From Astrothelium macrocarpum (Eukaryota > Ascomycota > Dothideomycetes > Trypetheliales > Trypetheliaceae), in NCBI GenBank assembly GCA_021030915.1, contig JAGEMR010000069.1, positions 62,001 through 126,000 on the forward strand: DNA of 64,000 nt, in the 5' to 3' direction. The stretch's first letter is position 1. The number at the start of each line of letters is the position of its first letter. The position numbers and the translations under genes were made by a program. Under the pieces are notes generated by a model. That model saw nothing but the letters and a program-made list of their open reading frames with translations, did no database searches and was not told where the DNA came from. Shown in pieces: positions 12,376 through 25,266 of the stretch.

Positions 12376-13330
12376 GAGGTTGGGGAAAGAGAGAAGAAGA
12401 TGGTGTAATGGGGTGGAGGGGGGCAAGATGAGTGTTGGGAAAGGGGAGAGGAGTGTCGGCGAAGTGGAAAATATGAATGCTAAGACGTTTCGAGAAAAAA
12501 ATTCGGGGCATTCTTGAGATACACTTATACATAATCAACTTTTTCATTTGGTTGCTTCCAGATGGAGCAGTCCGGTCTGATATTGAAATTCACATTTTGC
12601 CTGAGAGCAATGGGTTGGTGTTCGCGAATAAGAAGTTCCTGACATTGTGCGAATAGTGGCCTGTCCTCTGTGATGAACCTGCAGTAATGAAAGTTTACAA
12701 GTGGATTGTGAGACTGTACGATGTCTTCAGTAGTATTTTCGCTAAAGGATCTACAGCAATACACTGTAGCCATTGCTTGTGAACAAATTTGGTATGTTTA
12801 CTATGCGGAGCGAATTCAGTAGCCAAGCCAGTGTGCAAGGAGGTCGATCTTGGTTCCTAGGTGTAGCACAGTGTAACACAAAGTGCTTGTGAACCTGACC
12901 TGATGGTTGTTATGGTGAAGAAATGGTTTCTTGAAATGTAAAAGACGATCCTGGGAGATTTCTAGCGGAATAAAACAATATGCAACGTGTTACTTTTTCG
13001 TTGTGGAAGAGGCACAAGCATCACAAAAGTAGAGTCAGAGGCGCAATTGGCGTATCACAAACACTAGCGCTTCATGGCGAACAAATCATTCGACTCATCT
13101 TCATAGGTAATTAAGACTCCATTGCTCAAACAAAAGCAGAGATTCGGTATCCGGATATCATATTACTGAGAAGTTGAGTTCAACAAACATGGCGTACGCC
13201 ACGCCGAAGAAGAAATGCATTGAAACAGCCCACCCGCAGCCACCATTATCCCCCGATTAGGTAGTTTCTCCGATTATCCAGTATCCGACCCATCCTCAGC
13301 AGACGCCATGGTTGATGCGCAAAAGCTCGC
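12376..13330. other. Intergenic region between But2-domain gene and pmp3 gene
   Basis: Convergent 3' flanks. I see only short open frames without motifs. Confidence 0.5.
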
Positions 13331-13685
13331 TTAGGGAGAAGGACTCTTGTTGATGATGAACCACGCATCTGCGCCATGCATATATTAGCAGCCCATTCCC
13401 GTCCCCAAAAAAGTCGACCCGCTCCCAAAAAATCTTTTCGTTCGGACACTTACGGATCACACCAGGAATCCAGCCGAGCACCCAAAGACCAACATTGATC
13501 AGTAGATCGGCGCCACAGCCGCGCTTCATCAACACGGGGATGGGAGGGACGAAGAGGGCGACAACGTAGAGGAGGATGTCCGTCTGGGATGCGATTCCTC
13601 TAAGTTAGCTCTCTGCGCCACTTGACCAGTACCCTGGGGGCGATCGGGAGCTGAAAGAGGGGGGAAAACTTACACCAGAGGCCAT
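13331..13685 (-). CDS. pmp3: Pmp3/UPF0057 plasma-membrane proteolipid
   Basis: Small hydrophobic membrane protein of the Pmp3/RCI2 (UPF0057) family, which modulates plasma-membrane potential and cation tolerance. Too short and too spliced to appear as one frame: exons 13685-13674, 13583-13454 and 13368-13331, both introns GTAAGT...AG, phases 0 and 1. The product is 59 residues. It starts MASGTDILLY, has a first membrane helix rich in Val/Leu ending VPPIPVLMKRG, the family signature CGADLLIN, a second helix ending GWIPGVIHAWF, and a short tail. Intron 1 falls after codon 4. The family match covers nearly the full length. Confidence 0.9.
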
Positions 13686-14470
13686 TGCTGAGATGTTGCA
13701 GATGGAGAGATGCGTATAGCGTAGATTTGTGTATTTGATTAGGTGTTTGCGGAGAATTGGGGATTGTTTTCGGATGCGGTAGAGTACGGAGCTACGCGCG
13801 CGTCATATAAATACCTTACGGGGGTCGAGCGTGTCAAACAGGGCAGAAAGGGCGATGACGTCGTTGTCGTGTTTTTGGACTAAACGACTGGGAAAGACGC
13901 GGAAGGGAAACGTCATGTGAGTCCAATCTCGCTTTTCCACGGAAGTTGCGAGCCTAGAAACTCCGAGCATGTGTGATTACAAGTTCCGTGTCAGAGGCCT
14001 ACTGGCTTTCTCATTTGGAAGAGCGGTATGGTTTGGATAAATTCGGATTTCATTCCGAGTGTCTCTCGCCTCTCATCTTGTCACACCCCAATGACAAAGA
14101 TCACGTTATGACATTAAAATTTCATTTTTACGTTATGTCTGTGTAAGTGGCTACGGAAGTGTATTGTTGCTGAGAAATTTCACGATGAATTTCCGTTCAT
14201 GATATTAGTAGTTGATCATTCTTCGACTAACTCTTTCACGAGTATATCCATGATCTTCTCGAGAAAAGGGTTTAAAGACATTGGAAGGCCTCATTGTATC
14301 CTTAATACGTGCAAATCCATTTGGATGCTCTGACCTTTTCACCTTTGATACTTTTACAGACATTATGAGCCAAGTACAAAGCAAATCATTTCAGCATTTC
14401 GTCCCATCACTCTGTAGATTCGATCCATGACGGCCAACTCATCTTCTCGCCCATCTCTACCCTTAACGCA
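13686..14470. other. Intergenic region between pmp3 and SMC3 genes
   Basis: Promoter side of the pmp3-type gene and 3' flank of SMC3. No gene-like frame. A GCGCGCGTCATATAAATA stretch near 13795-13812 could be a TATA-containing core promoter for the pmp3-type gene. Confidence 0.4.
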
Positions 14471-17400
14471 TCACTGCCGTTGCTCCTCCACAAACCCAAG
14501 CGCATCCTCTGTGCTCACCACATCAATACTACTCGTCTTGTTAGAATAGCTAACCCCATAGCACTTCTCCGCCACCTGGACCATCTCCGGCCGAAAAGTA
14601 GTGCAGATAAATTGCCCGCTCTGAGATGACTCTTGCAGCATTTGCGCAACCGCCGTGCGATACTGGGCGTCGAGATTGGCATCAATCTCATCAAAGAGAT
14701 AAAAGGGAGCGGGATCGCAGGCCTGGATTGCAAAGACGAGAGCCAATGCGCAGAGACCTGTAGAAATAGAGTCAGCTTCTGTCAACTTGTTGAAGAAGGT
14801 TAGATCTGAAACTCACTCTTTTGTCCACCGCTAAGCTGTTGTATCCGTTGCTGCTCGTCATGCTTGCTATTGAAGCTGACGCTAATACCAACGCCCTGGT
14901 AGTTTTCCACGCCATCTCTCCTCTCATCGTCGTCGGATTCCTCTTCTTGCGCACGTACAGCCCGGTCTGACTTTCGCTGAATGATAAGTCGGCCTTTACC
15001 TGCAGGCACGAGCTTCTCAAAGATGCTCGCGAATTCCTTCGACACCTGCTTGAATGTTCGCTCAATAGCCTCGTCCTTGCGCTGGTCAAGCACTTGGATC
15101 AAATCTGTAATCGACTCTTGACCTTGTGCTAGCTCCTTCCTTCGCTCAATTAGGATGCCGCGTTGCTTGGTGAAGTTGTTGTATTGCTCAAAGGCTTTTT
15201 TGTTGACGTGCGAGTACTTTTTGAGCGCCGATTTGACTTTGGGCAGTCGACTCATGGCCCTCTCCAGAGACATGTTCTCGTACTTTTGGAAAGCTTCGTC
15301 AGGAAGGACACCAAGGTCACGAATGCTCCGACTGCATTCTGCAAGCTCTTCCTTGAGCTGTGCCTTTCGAGTCAAGCTCTTCTCCAGCTTGCGCTCTTGC
15401 TGGGTGATTGCCTTTGCGATTTCCTCAAGCTCATGCTGTTTGTCCGCTTTGGCCTTTTCTAATTCTGTGAGTCGATTGTTGCGCTGTTCTGTTGAAGCTT
15501 CGTTGTTGCGTAGTTTCTCCTCGACGCTGCGAAGTGCCTTGTCCATGCGTTGGAGTTCTCGTTGCGATTCTCTCAGCCTGCCGCTGGGAGTAGCATCGCC
15601 AGTGCCAGCTTCTACTGCCTGAGCTTTCAGTTGCTCTAATCGAGGTCGCAGACTAACACGAAGTTCAACCTCCAACTCGGACTTTTTCTCTTCGGCTTGA
15701 GATCGAGTACCAGCTAACTCAGCATATTGACGCTTCAATGTTTGTACCGTTGTGCTGAGCGTTTGTAGCTGTTGTTCTTCTGCATCTGACAAAGCTTTTT
15801 GGAATTGCGACGAGCGCTCAGTCTCATACGCTTGTTGTTCCTGTGCTTGTCTTCGGACCTCCATGTCAATACTCTCCTTGCGTGCCTGCATTCTCTCAAG
15901 CTCATCCTTTTTCGACTGCAATTCTACCCGTTTGCTCTGTAACTCACGCCTCAAAGGGCCGTAGCTATCGCTTACTTGATCCCGCTTCTGCTTGATTTTT
16001 TGAAGATCCCCCAGAGCCCGAGTTACTTGCTGATCAAGATCTTGTATTTGCCTCCGCACTTCTTCCAAGCGATTATGATTTTGGTCATACTCATTGTTCC
16101 ATTTGGTAGCATTACGGAGGGCATCAAGTCTCGAGTGGCGTGGGTCGTGGTAGCCTCCAGTTAATGTGCCCTTCTTTTCCGCTTGGTCACCATCATAAGT
16201 AATGGCACTTACTCCATGACTTCGAGCGTATTGAGAGGCTATTTGAAGGCTGGGACATATAATTGTCTTTCCAAAGACAGAGACAAAAGCTGGTTCCAGA
16301 TCTTGATTGTATTTGATCTTCTTTAGTAAATGTACCGCGTCGTTAGCTTGAGGGAGATTGACTTCTTTGTTCCGTATCCGGTTGATGGGCATGAATGTAA
16401 CTCGTCCTCGAGCGTACTTTGTGAGATATTCTGTAAGTCTGGAAGCAGTCTCGTCGTTGTCGACAATATAGTGGAACAAGCTATTTCCAGCAGTCACTTC
16501 GACAACTGTTTTGTATTTTTCGTTGACTTCGAGCAATTCGCCAAGTGTGCCATGGAGACCTTCATAGCCACGTTGGCCTTTCAGCTCACGAATCGTAGAT
16601 AGACCGGTCCGAGTATTTGCATCCATCATATTTGAGAGAAACCGCTGAGCACTGTCACGTTGCTCTCTTGCATTACCGACTATCTGACTCAGTCTTGCCT
16701 CTTCTCGGAGTAATTCTTTTCTATGATCGTCCAGCTGAGTATGTTGATCCCTTGCTTGTTGAACTTCGGTTTCGGCTGATTGTGTTTCAATGTTGTGATT
16801 GTCAAGTCGGGTTTGGAGATCCTCGGCGGCTTTTTCGAGTTCGGAAATTTCTGACCTGAGTTCCACCGTCTCTTCGGTAGTTTGCATCGCAGTTGCCTTA
16901 TTCGCGGCAAGAGTCATGTTGATATCGTCAACTTTCTGACCAAGCCATTGATCACGTTCCTTTTTGGAACGAAACCTGGCATTTCTACCCTGCTTGTCAT
17001 AAAGATGTCGTCGACTCGCTTCTGCATCGTCAAGTTGAGCTTTGACTGATGCTTCTCGGTCTCTCGCTTCGTTGTAACTCGGTAGGATCTGGGCCAACTC
17101 TGTTTCCCGTTGTTCAACGGTTTCCTGTACTGCTGACAAGTTTTGCTGTATCTGATTTCGTCTCTGGTTTGCTTCTGACTGACCATCGGCAAGACCCTTG
17201 ACTTCCAACTCAAGTTGAGCCTTGTTGCGAGCGCGCGTTCTTCGCTCATCCTCAAATTCCTGTCGGTCGATTTTGAGGAAGCCCAACTCATTCTTTTCCT
17301 CTCCAATTGATTTATCGATGGCGTCCATCTCTTGTTCGCCTTGAATGAATTGCTGGGCATTCTCCTCGTTATCTTCCACTCCATTTTCTCGTAAAGCCTC

Positions 17401-18238
17401 AATTTGTTCGAGTTCTCTCGTTGTACGAACTTGAGTCTGGTGATGAATGCAGTACTCCAGACAGCGTCGCTCACGATCTTTGTCTTGATATTGTCGAAGC
17501 TCTTCCTTTTCCTCTTCCAACTCAGCCAGACGATTGTTTATGACATTCATAGACTCGTCCGTCTTCTCCCGCTTGTGTTCGGAATCTTCCATAATTCTCA
17601 AGCTTTCCGTTCGCCTAGCCTCATACACCTGAGTGCCGGCAACTTCTTTGAGCAAATTCAATCGTTCTTGATCCTTCATATTCGTCAAAGTTGTAACGCG
17701 ACCTTGAGGGACAATGTAGTAGGGATTCGAGCGTGAGAAGCCTGCAGACTCTAATAGATTCATAACATCTGCTTTGGTCGCATTCTTGCGATTGAAGGAG
17801 TATTCATCCTTTTTGACACCAATGGTTCGGCGGAGCACAACCTCTTCGGTTCCAGTCGGGAAGCGTTCGTCCGAGTTGTCAAAGATTATTTCAACATATG
17901 CTGTCATTACCGCAGAACCTGAGCCTTCCTAAAGGATAGTCAGGCCTTTGTTCGTATTAACAGATATGTATTCATTGTCTACCTACATGTAGAAGAGCCT
18001 GTCGCTCCTCTCGACCCATCTGAGTATAGGCATCGCTGAGGACAAACCTAATTGCAGCGAAAAAGTTACTCTTGCCTGATCCATTGCGGCCAACAATGAC
18101 GTTGTGTTTGGGTGAAAAAGGTTCAATGACGATCTGATCCTTGTAACTATGCGCGTCGAATCATTAGCTAGACATTCTCTTTCAAAACATTTGATCTAAC
18201 CTTTTGAAGCCCTGTATTATAATCTGCTTGATATGCAT
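14471..18238 (-). CDS. smc3: Cohesin subunit SMC3
   Basis: Structural-maintenance-of-chromosomes ATPase that pairs with SMC1 in the cohesin ring, holding sister chromatids together. Exons 18238-18201, 18146-17987, 17928-14817, 14757-14471; 1,198 residues, the usual length. The N-terminal head has MHIKQIIIQGFKSYK and Walker A GRNGSGKS at residues 32-39. Two long coiled-coil arms flank a globular hinge at roughly residues 500-680. The C-terminal head has the ABC signature LSGGQKS, split by the last intron, followed by Walker B FYLFDEIDAN and a D-loop. Intron 1 has a weak GTTAGA donor but restores the family sequence exactly. The gene diverges from RIO1 across 363 bp that carry three ACGCG cores, compatible with G1/S (MBF-type) transcription. 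Confidence 0.97.
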
Positions 18239-18601
18239 CGCGACTGAAAGCTTGTTAAAAATTGGCTTGGATTGAAAAATGCAAGCGTTCCGCAAGATCA
18301 AATTTGGAAAACGAGGTCAGTAAGACATGGCGACCTGATCATTCACGAAATGATAGAAGCGCTGTGAAGGGTTGAAGGGTGGTTTGTTAAAGTTGTCAGG
18401 GTACTTAATTGAACTGCGCGTTGCGCGTACAGTAGTAGACGCGACCGCGGTGTAATCGGCGAAATCATTGGCTGCTTGCGGCCCCACGTCATACACATTA
18501 TCACTCCAAATAAAATTTATTTGGAAAATCTACTATTTCTTTCCCAAGTTTCTCCAAAGGGAGGTTACATCAAGCCCAGGAATAACTTTAATAACTACAA
18601 T
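18239..18601. promoter_or_regulatory. Divergent promoter SMC3 / RIO1
   Basis: 363 bp between two divergent start codons. Three copies of the MBF/MCB core ACGCG (either strand) lie within 27 bp: 18417-18421, 18424-18428 and 18439-18443, about 180-205 bp from the SMC3 start. MBF-driven G1/S expression of cohesin genes is established in yeasts; the link here is inference. Confidence 0.5.
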
Positions 18602-20374
18602 ATGGATCATTCAAATGAGCAAATATCTTCTACAGTGCAGTTGCCTTTAATTCCTGATGTACGCAATGGAGGAAATGTCCAATCAAAAGATGATCTTTCA
18701 AATTCACATTCCAGTGCAAAACAGAATGGCGATCTTCACGAAGAAGAGCGGCAACACGACGAAGACTACGAGGATATTTTTGATGAGGATGATGTCGACG
18801 ATATTGAAGAGGAAGATATTAATTCAGCGAATCCACATGATTATACCAAAGCATACAACCGCCAAAAACGTCTCCAAGATCCAGATGTACCGGAAACTGA
18901 GAAACCAAAATCGAATCCCCAAAAGCCAAGCGCCAATTTAAGAGCATCTGTTGATGACCAAATTACCTCTCTTTCTAAACATGCTGCCAAAATTAAACTC
19001 AACGATCGTCATGCTGGCATTGCCGACAAGCCTGAACGAACGGCAGACAAGAGCGACAGAGCCACATCAGAGCAAGTTCTAGATCCTCGAACGCGGATGA
19101 TTCTTCTGCAGATGATCAACCGCAACGTCGTCTCCGAGGTGCACGGTTGCCTGTCTACCGGTAAAGAAGCCAACGTCTACTATGCTCTAAAAACGCCCGA
19201 GGAGGCTGACGAGGAAATATCATCAACGCCTCTCCAACGGGCAATCAAGGTCTACAAGACAAGCATTCTGGTCTTCAAGGACCGCGAGAAATACGTCGCT
19301 GGCGAGTTTCGCTTTCGACAAGGCTACAACAAGAGCAGCAATCGTGCCATGGTCAAAGTGTGGGCTGAAAAGGAGATGCGCAACTTGAAGCGAATCCATG
19401 CTGCTGGCATCCCTTGTCCTGAGCCTGTGCAGTTGAAGCTGCATGTTCTCGTCATGGGCTTCTTGGGCGACAAAAAGGGATGGCCTGCGCCTCGGCTTGG
19501 AGATGTCGAGCTCGAGGGTGAAGATGCGGAGAAGAAATGGCAGCATCTCTACCTTCAGCTTTTGGGATACATGCGCATCATGTTTCAGACGTGTAGGCTC
19601 GTCCATGCGGATTTGAGTGAATACAATTTGCTTTATCATGAGTCGAAGCTATGGGTTATTGATGTTAGTCAGAGTGTTGAGCATGACCATCCGAGGAGTT
19701 TGGAGTTCTTGAGGATGGACATCAAGAACACTGGCGAGTTTTTCAAACGAAAGGGCGTTGACGTGCTGTCGCAGAAGTCCGTCTTTGAGTTTGTAACTGC
19801 AGTCGAAGGCAGTGTCGACGAAGCAGGCATGGGAAGCGCTTTGGAACGCATTTACGAGACGAGGCAGACCATGGATGACCGAGAAGGAGATGTGGATGCG
19901 GAAATTGAGGACCAAGTGTTTAGGCAGCAGTACATTCCGCAAACACTGGAACAAGTATATGACATTGAAAGGGATGCGGATAGAGTTGGAGCCGGTGAAG
20001 CAAATGACTTGATTTACAAAAATCTCTTGGCAGATGGAACTACAAGGAGGGATGTCTCCATGGACGAGGACCAGTCAGACGCTTCTGATGTCCAAGATGA
20101 GTCTGGTAGTAGCGATGCAGAAGATGGAGACGAACTGGATACATCAGACCAGCGCGGGAAACGGCACGGAAATGACCGGCCACGAGGAAAGCGATTCGAG
20201 GATAAAGATCTGAAAAAGGTTTGAGCAAATTATTCTCCCCATCATATAGTATTGGCTTACCGAAAGCAGGAACACAAACAACAAGTAAAAGAGGAAAAGC
20301 GAGAGAAGCGAAAGACAAAAATGCCCAAGCATGTCAAGAAAAAGCTTGTCAGCAGCACGTCGCGAAAGAAGTGA
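18602..20374 (+). CDS. rio1: RIO1 atypical serine protein kinase/ATPase
   Basis: Kinase of the RIO family needed for final 40S ribosomal-subunit maturation (20S to 18S rRNA processing in the cytoplasm) and cell-cycle progression. Two exons, 18602-20218 and 20270-20374, 573 residues. The frame is open 42 codons upstream, but the ATG at 18602 starts the typical acidic N-terminus (Asp/Glu runs at residues 53-73). Motifs: RIO P-loop STGKEANVY (185-193), catalytic HADLSEYNLL (335-344, Asp337 and Asn342), metal-binding WVIDVSQSVEHDHP (Asp354). The C-terminal exon encodes the Lys-rich tail ending KKKLVSSTSRKK. It is convergent with ATG17, 289 bp apart. Confidence 0.97.
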
Positions 20375-20663
20375 GCAGGGCGTTTCTGTAGAATGAGGTC
20401 TCGTGCAGCGTGAAGAATACAAATAAAGCAGAATATCAGGTATGTAACCTCTCTTTGGCCTAGCCAAACCCATGTGATGAGAAAAATCGGTCCCGGAGTT
20501 ATGAACGGTTCTGCTCCATTGCAAAGCCTCATAATTTCGCAAGGGACGGAACTTAACTATTCGTGAATGACTCGACGTAAAGAGAGCTCTGAAGCAATGG
20601 TCAATTACATCATGTCTTTTTATCGCAATTTTCTACTATCAACGTGCGCTAATGTTGAAATGA

Positions 20664-22247
20664 TTACAAGCTTCCCTTCATTCTTTTTACAGCTGCATCG
20701 ATGACATCTTTGGACAAATCCGGAATACTCCCATCCTCATCATCCACGGCTCGAATTTCGAGTTTTGTGGGCGGATTGACAAGACCCGGCCAAATATCAC
20801 TTGGAAGATATTCACCTTGATCGGCGCGAAAGGCTTCACGCTCCTCGACATCATCTATGCAAGAAAGAGGTCATCAACACATCGCTTTCCAGTAGAAGAT
20901 GTTGGTAGACTTACCCTGATACAACTTTTGTATCTTGCTCTCTGCCTCTTTTGCAATCTTGAACATCTTTTCTCTCACCTTCTTTCGACGAGCCACCTCC
21001 AATACCAGGCCGTCATAGGCACGCAAGAAGCCCTCATAGAACTCACTAAGTCCCTCGAGCTCTTCCATCTTTTCCTTGATGCTCGATTTCTCGTCCTCCC
21101 AACGGGCCAAGAAATCTTCGCTGGCGGTGACATATCCTGGAGTTTTGGCACACACATTGACCATCAATTTGAAGCCGTGGCGAAGTGCATTGTGTTCGGA
21201 TTCGAGAAAGTGCACGTGGTGCATGATCTGTGCCAACTGTTGCTCCATCGCCGCGCTATGCTCTCCAATTTCACTTACCACATCATCAACTTCTGCGGCA
21301 TCCGAGTCGAGCACCTGCATCATCTCTTGTCGTTCTTCATCGGTCATGGGCAATGGTGGAACATCAGTCTGCAACGACCCTACGCTCACGTTCTCGGAGC
21401 CTGCGCCGTCCCCAGCATCAATGCGGTTCTTCTTAGCTTGAGCTTCGGCTGCTTGTCGGGCTGCTTCACCTCCACCCTCGGTATGCTTGAGAGCAGTCAC
21501 GCAGAGATCGTAATGTTTGACTAGGCTCTGTAATGATTCTGCCATTTCCGTTGCATGTGTTTCGAGTGATCGATATAAGCGAGGTATAGGAGAGTCAGAT
21601 TCTCCATCCGGATCGCCTTGCGTGTCTAATACGCCACCAGACTCACTAGGCGAGGGAAGGAGTTTGTCGATAGAATCAAGTGATTCAGAAAAGCTTTCGA
21701 CAGTCTCTGATAGAACAGCAGAAGCTTCTTTGTAGTTGTCGATATTTTGGCGGATGGCATTGCTCAAGTCGGAAATGGGAGCCTCGTCGACAAAGGAGTG
21801 AAGGGTTTTGGGGGTTGCTTCTAGTGGTTGGTATGAAGGGGCTACAATTGTGTCACGCAAGCCAGCAAGTGTTTCTTGCAAACGAGTATGAGCGGCGTCG
21901 ACGGCAGCGACGGTTGCCTAACGCAGCAAACTCAGCAAACGCAGCATTTAAGACGAGCATAGTCGAGCTACCTTGAGATCTGACTGAGCTTCTTGTCCCA
22001 CTTGTTCTACACCATATTGTACAGCTCTAAGAGAGTCAAGCTGCTGCTGAAGACTCTGACGGATAAAGGTGTTTTTGGCGCGAAGGACGGCATTTTCCTC
22101 AAGGGAAGCTCGGGCCGTGGTAACAATCTCGTTGGCTCGATAGACTTGGTTGGTTGAAGTCAAGGCTCGTTTGGCGGATACAAAATGAGCAACCAGCCGG
22201 TCGAGTGGATCTACAAAGCTGGACCTTGAAGACGACTGGGACGGCAT
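20664..22247 (-). CDS. atg17: Autophagy scaffold protein Atg17
   Basis: Scaffold of the Atg1 kinase complex that organises the phagophore assembly site on starvation. Exons 22247-21972, 21917-20915, 20854-20664, 489 residues, normal for the family. Family features: N-terminal LVAHFVSAKRAL and RANEIVTTARASLEE segments, long predicted coiled coil through the middle, FVDEAPI segment, and the C-terminal EYLPSDIWPGLVNPPTK box followed by IPDLSKDVIDAAVKRM. Introns are 54 and 60 bp. The 21.4-kb stretch encodes an Ala/Glu-rich, charged linker. It diverges from sconB with only 239 bp between the start codons. Confidence 0.93.
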
Positions 22248-22486
22248 GGTATGGCACGGAATAGGGGTGAGATAGCTGCAAGTAATATGTGGTATAGCTG
22301 CGCTTCATCGATCGGATGCGGGCCGAACGACGTAGATCTGGGGTAATGTCAAGCTAGTCTGAATCAGGCGTAGCGAGTTTTGCTGACTTATCTTCTCGTC
22401 ACGCAATCGCAGAGGCTCATTGCAGCAACCTGTCCACCGCTGTCGCCAATCCTTATGCTGCTGAGTCTTAAAAATCGCACGGACGA
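22248..22486. promoter_or_regulatory. Divergent promoter ATG17 / sconB
   Basis: 239 bp between divergent start codons of an autophagy gene and a sulfur-metabolite regulator. One GATA-type site (CTTATC, near 22387) is visible; a single site is weak evidence. No clear CYS3-type palindrome found by eye. Confidence 0.35.
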
Positions 22487-24804
22487 ATGGCGTCAGATTC
22501 GCATTCTCAGGCCTATTCACACCGTATTTTTCAACCTCATGGAACCCGTCCTCTCTCAATCCGTCCACATGCCGAAGACATGGCCCTAGCGAATGCCATC
22601 CTCCCCAACGTTGGACATGTTCACGAAGATGAGGATTTTGGTGAAGGCCGACTACCCCGGATCCTCAGTGGACAAGAGAGATCTGATGGTCACGCCGCAT
22701 TAAGAGATCCCAAAATTGCAATATCCTCTACAAGCAAACATGCCGGCCAAACCGTCGCACCCTTTCTCGCAAAGCATATCCCAGAGCAATACAATCCATT
22801 CAATCGACCTGCAGATTCACTACAATCTCCCACTGTAGGCCCTAGTAACACAAACACGAAATACTGTTATCGACATCGACCGGACCTTAAATGTCGAAGA
22901 CAAGTAAACGAGCCTTCCATGGAACAATTGCAGAATGTACTGTACCCAACTCGCATCATCGGCCCTACATTGAGTGCTAATATCCTGCACAGGAACTGGG
23001 CGCATTACCACAGTCGGACCAACAAGGCATTGCACATGTCTGGTCACTATTTTCCGCATCACCGTCAAAACATCGAAATTTGATGCTCCAAGGCATTCTG
23101 GCTCAATGTTGTTTCCCCCAACTCTCGTTCATCTCCGCCGCAGTCCGTGACTTAATAAAGATTGATTTCTTATCCGCGCTGCCACCCGAGCTTGGATTCA
23201 AAGTCCTGTGCTATCTGGATACCACGTCATTATGCAAAGCAGCCCAAGTCAGTCAGCGATGGAGAGCGCTCGCGGATGATGATGTGGTTTGGCACAAAAT
23301 GTGTGAGCAACACATTGATCGGAAATGCACCAAATGCGGTTGGGGTCTACCACTCTTGGAAAGGAAGAGACTGCGGATAGAGAAGAGGCAGATTCAATTA
23401 CGAGCTACAGGCCGAGGCTTGAATGAATGGTCACCGAACATTACCCCATATACCACCCCTCCGCAAAGCCGAGAGATGAGCGCTGACGCACCCGAATCCG
23501 AAACATCCACGGGTGAGAAAAGGCGTTCTTCCGCTACCGACGCACAGGAGCCAATGGTGAAAAAAGCGTGCACCAAATCCATCAAAGAAGATCAAGACGA
23601 GGCATATTTTAAGCCTCGAGTACGGCCGTGGAAAGATGTATACAAAGACCGGTTTAAAGTTGGTACCAATTGGAAGTATGGACGATGCTCTACTCGAGTT
23701 TTCAAGGGTCACAGCAACGGAGTCATGTGTCTGCAATTCGACGACAGTATTCTTGCTACTGGGTCTTACGATGCCAGCATCAAGATCTGGGATATCGAAT
23801 CCGGCAAAGAAATCCGTACTCTTTCGGGCCATACCAGCGGAATCCGATGTCTGCAATTCGACGACTCCAAACTCATAAGCGGCAGTATCGACAACACCCT
23901 CAAAGTGTGGAACTGGAGGACAGGCGAGTGCATCCGCACTCTAACCGGCCACACCGCCGGCGTCATCGGCCTCCACTTTGACGGCAAATTCCTCGCCTCC
24001 GGCTCCATGGACAAAACCATCCGCGTCTGGGACTTTCAAGACAAATCCAGCTTCCTCCTCCGCGGCCACACGGACTGGGTCAACGCCGTCAAAGTCGACT
24101 CGGCATCACGCACCCTCCTCTCCGCCTCCGACGACTGCACCATCCGCCTCTGGGACCTCGACACGCGGCAATGCCTCAAGAAATACGAAGGCCACGTCGG
24201 CCAGGTCCAACAAGTGCTCCCCATGCCGGCCGAATTCGAACCCGACGACGCCACCCTCGCCCCCCCGGACGGCAGCCAGCAACAACAACCCAACGGCGCA
24301 ACCCCCTTCGACACCAACAACTTCCTCCTCACCCCCTCCCACGGCGAGCAGGACCCGCACGGCCTCGACGTCTGCCCCTCCGCCACCTACGTCCTCCCTT
24401 CGCCCGCACCCCCGCTGCCGGACCTCGACGTGTGTCCCTCGGCCACCTACGTCCCCGGCAAACCGCTCTTCTCCCACTCCTCCACCGCCGGCTCGCGCCC
24501 GCCGCCGCCGCGCTACATGCTCACGGGCGCGCTCGACAACACCGTCAAGCTGTGGGACGTGTGGAGCGGGCGCGACGTCAAGACGCTGTTCGGCCACGTC
24601 GAGGGGATTTGGGCGCTCGCTGCCGACACGTTGAGGATTGTCACGGGTAGCGAGGACCGCATGGTGAAGGTGTGGGATCCGCGCTCGGGGGGGTGCGAGC
24701 GCACGTTTACGGGCCATGCGGGGCCCGTTACGTGTGTGGGGTTGAGCGATCGGAGGATGGCGACGGGGAGTGAGGATTGTGAGGTGAGGTTGTATAGTTT
24801 TTAG
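22487..24804 (+). CDS. sconB: SconB/Met30-type F-box WD40 protein (sulfur metabolite repression)
   Basis: Substrate-recognition subunit of an SCF ubiquitin ligase that represses sulfur-assimilation genes when sulfur is plentiful (Met30, Scon-2, SconB). Exons 22487-22936 and 22993-24804 (56-bp intron), 753 residues. Order: variable N-terminus; a conserved YCYRHRPDLKCRRQ box near residue 125; HVWSLFSASPSKHRNLMLQG; F-box at about 207-250 (IDFLSALPPELGFKVLCYL); CTKCGWGLPLLERKRLR; then WD40 repeats from about 380 to the end. An insertion between repeats 5 and 6 contains two copies of the decapeptide LDVCPSATYV. The last 750 bp are very GC-rich at third positions, giving long antisense shadow frames. 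The start could also be the Met codon at 22580. Confidence 0.93.
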
Positions 24805-25266
24805 GGGGGGGGTTGTTTTGGGTGGGAGGGGTTCTTGTTTGGGTGGGTGGGAGAGTTGGGAAGTGTGCTTACTACCTTGTTGTCGTCAAGCGAGCGTTTA
24901 GCGTAGGCGCTCAAAAGGAAAAAAAATCATATTTGTGAATGTTTTGGGAGGGCGATTTGCTTGTGATATGAAGTGGAGGTGTACAGGGCTTGAGTAACTT
25001 TTGTAGATATGAAGACGAAAATATCAGATATATCCTTATGACAACCTTCCAAACTTTTGAATTTGATTGTGTTGATGATTGAATCTTTGACAATACCGCG
25101 CGCAAGCCGGTCTTGCTAGACTTTTTCGAATGAAGAGGTGATGTGGACAATTCACCACATTAAACCACATTACCACATTGTGTACAAGTCTTCCCATCTC
25201 TTCCTATTCCGATCACTTCCTACTCTCATTTCTTCATCCCTCAACACATCACGCCCTCCCATCCCT
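24805..25266. other. Convergent 3' flanks of sconB and the MRJP-family gene
   Basis: G-rich run directly after the sconB stop, then AT-rich sequence. Nothing coding seen. Confidence 0.5.

Noticed and set aside
24036..24717. Long antisense and alternative frames in sconB
   Set aside because: Shadows of GC-rich third positions; the WD40 frame explains the region fully.
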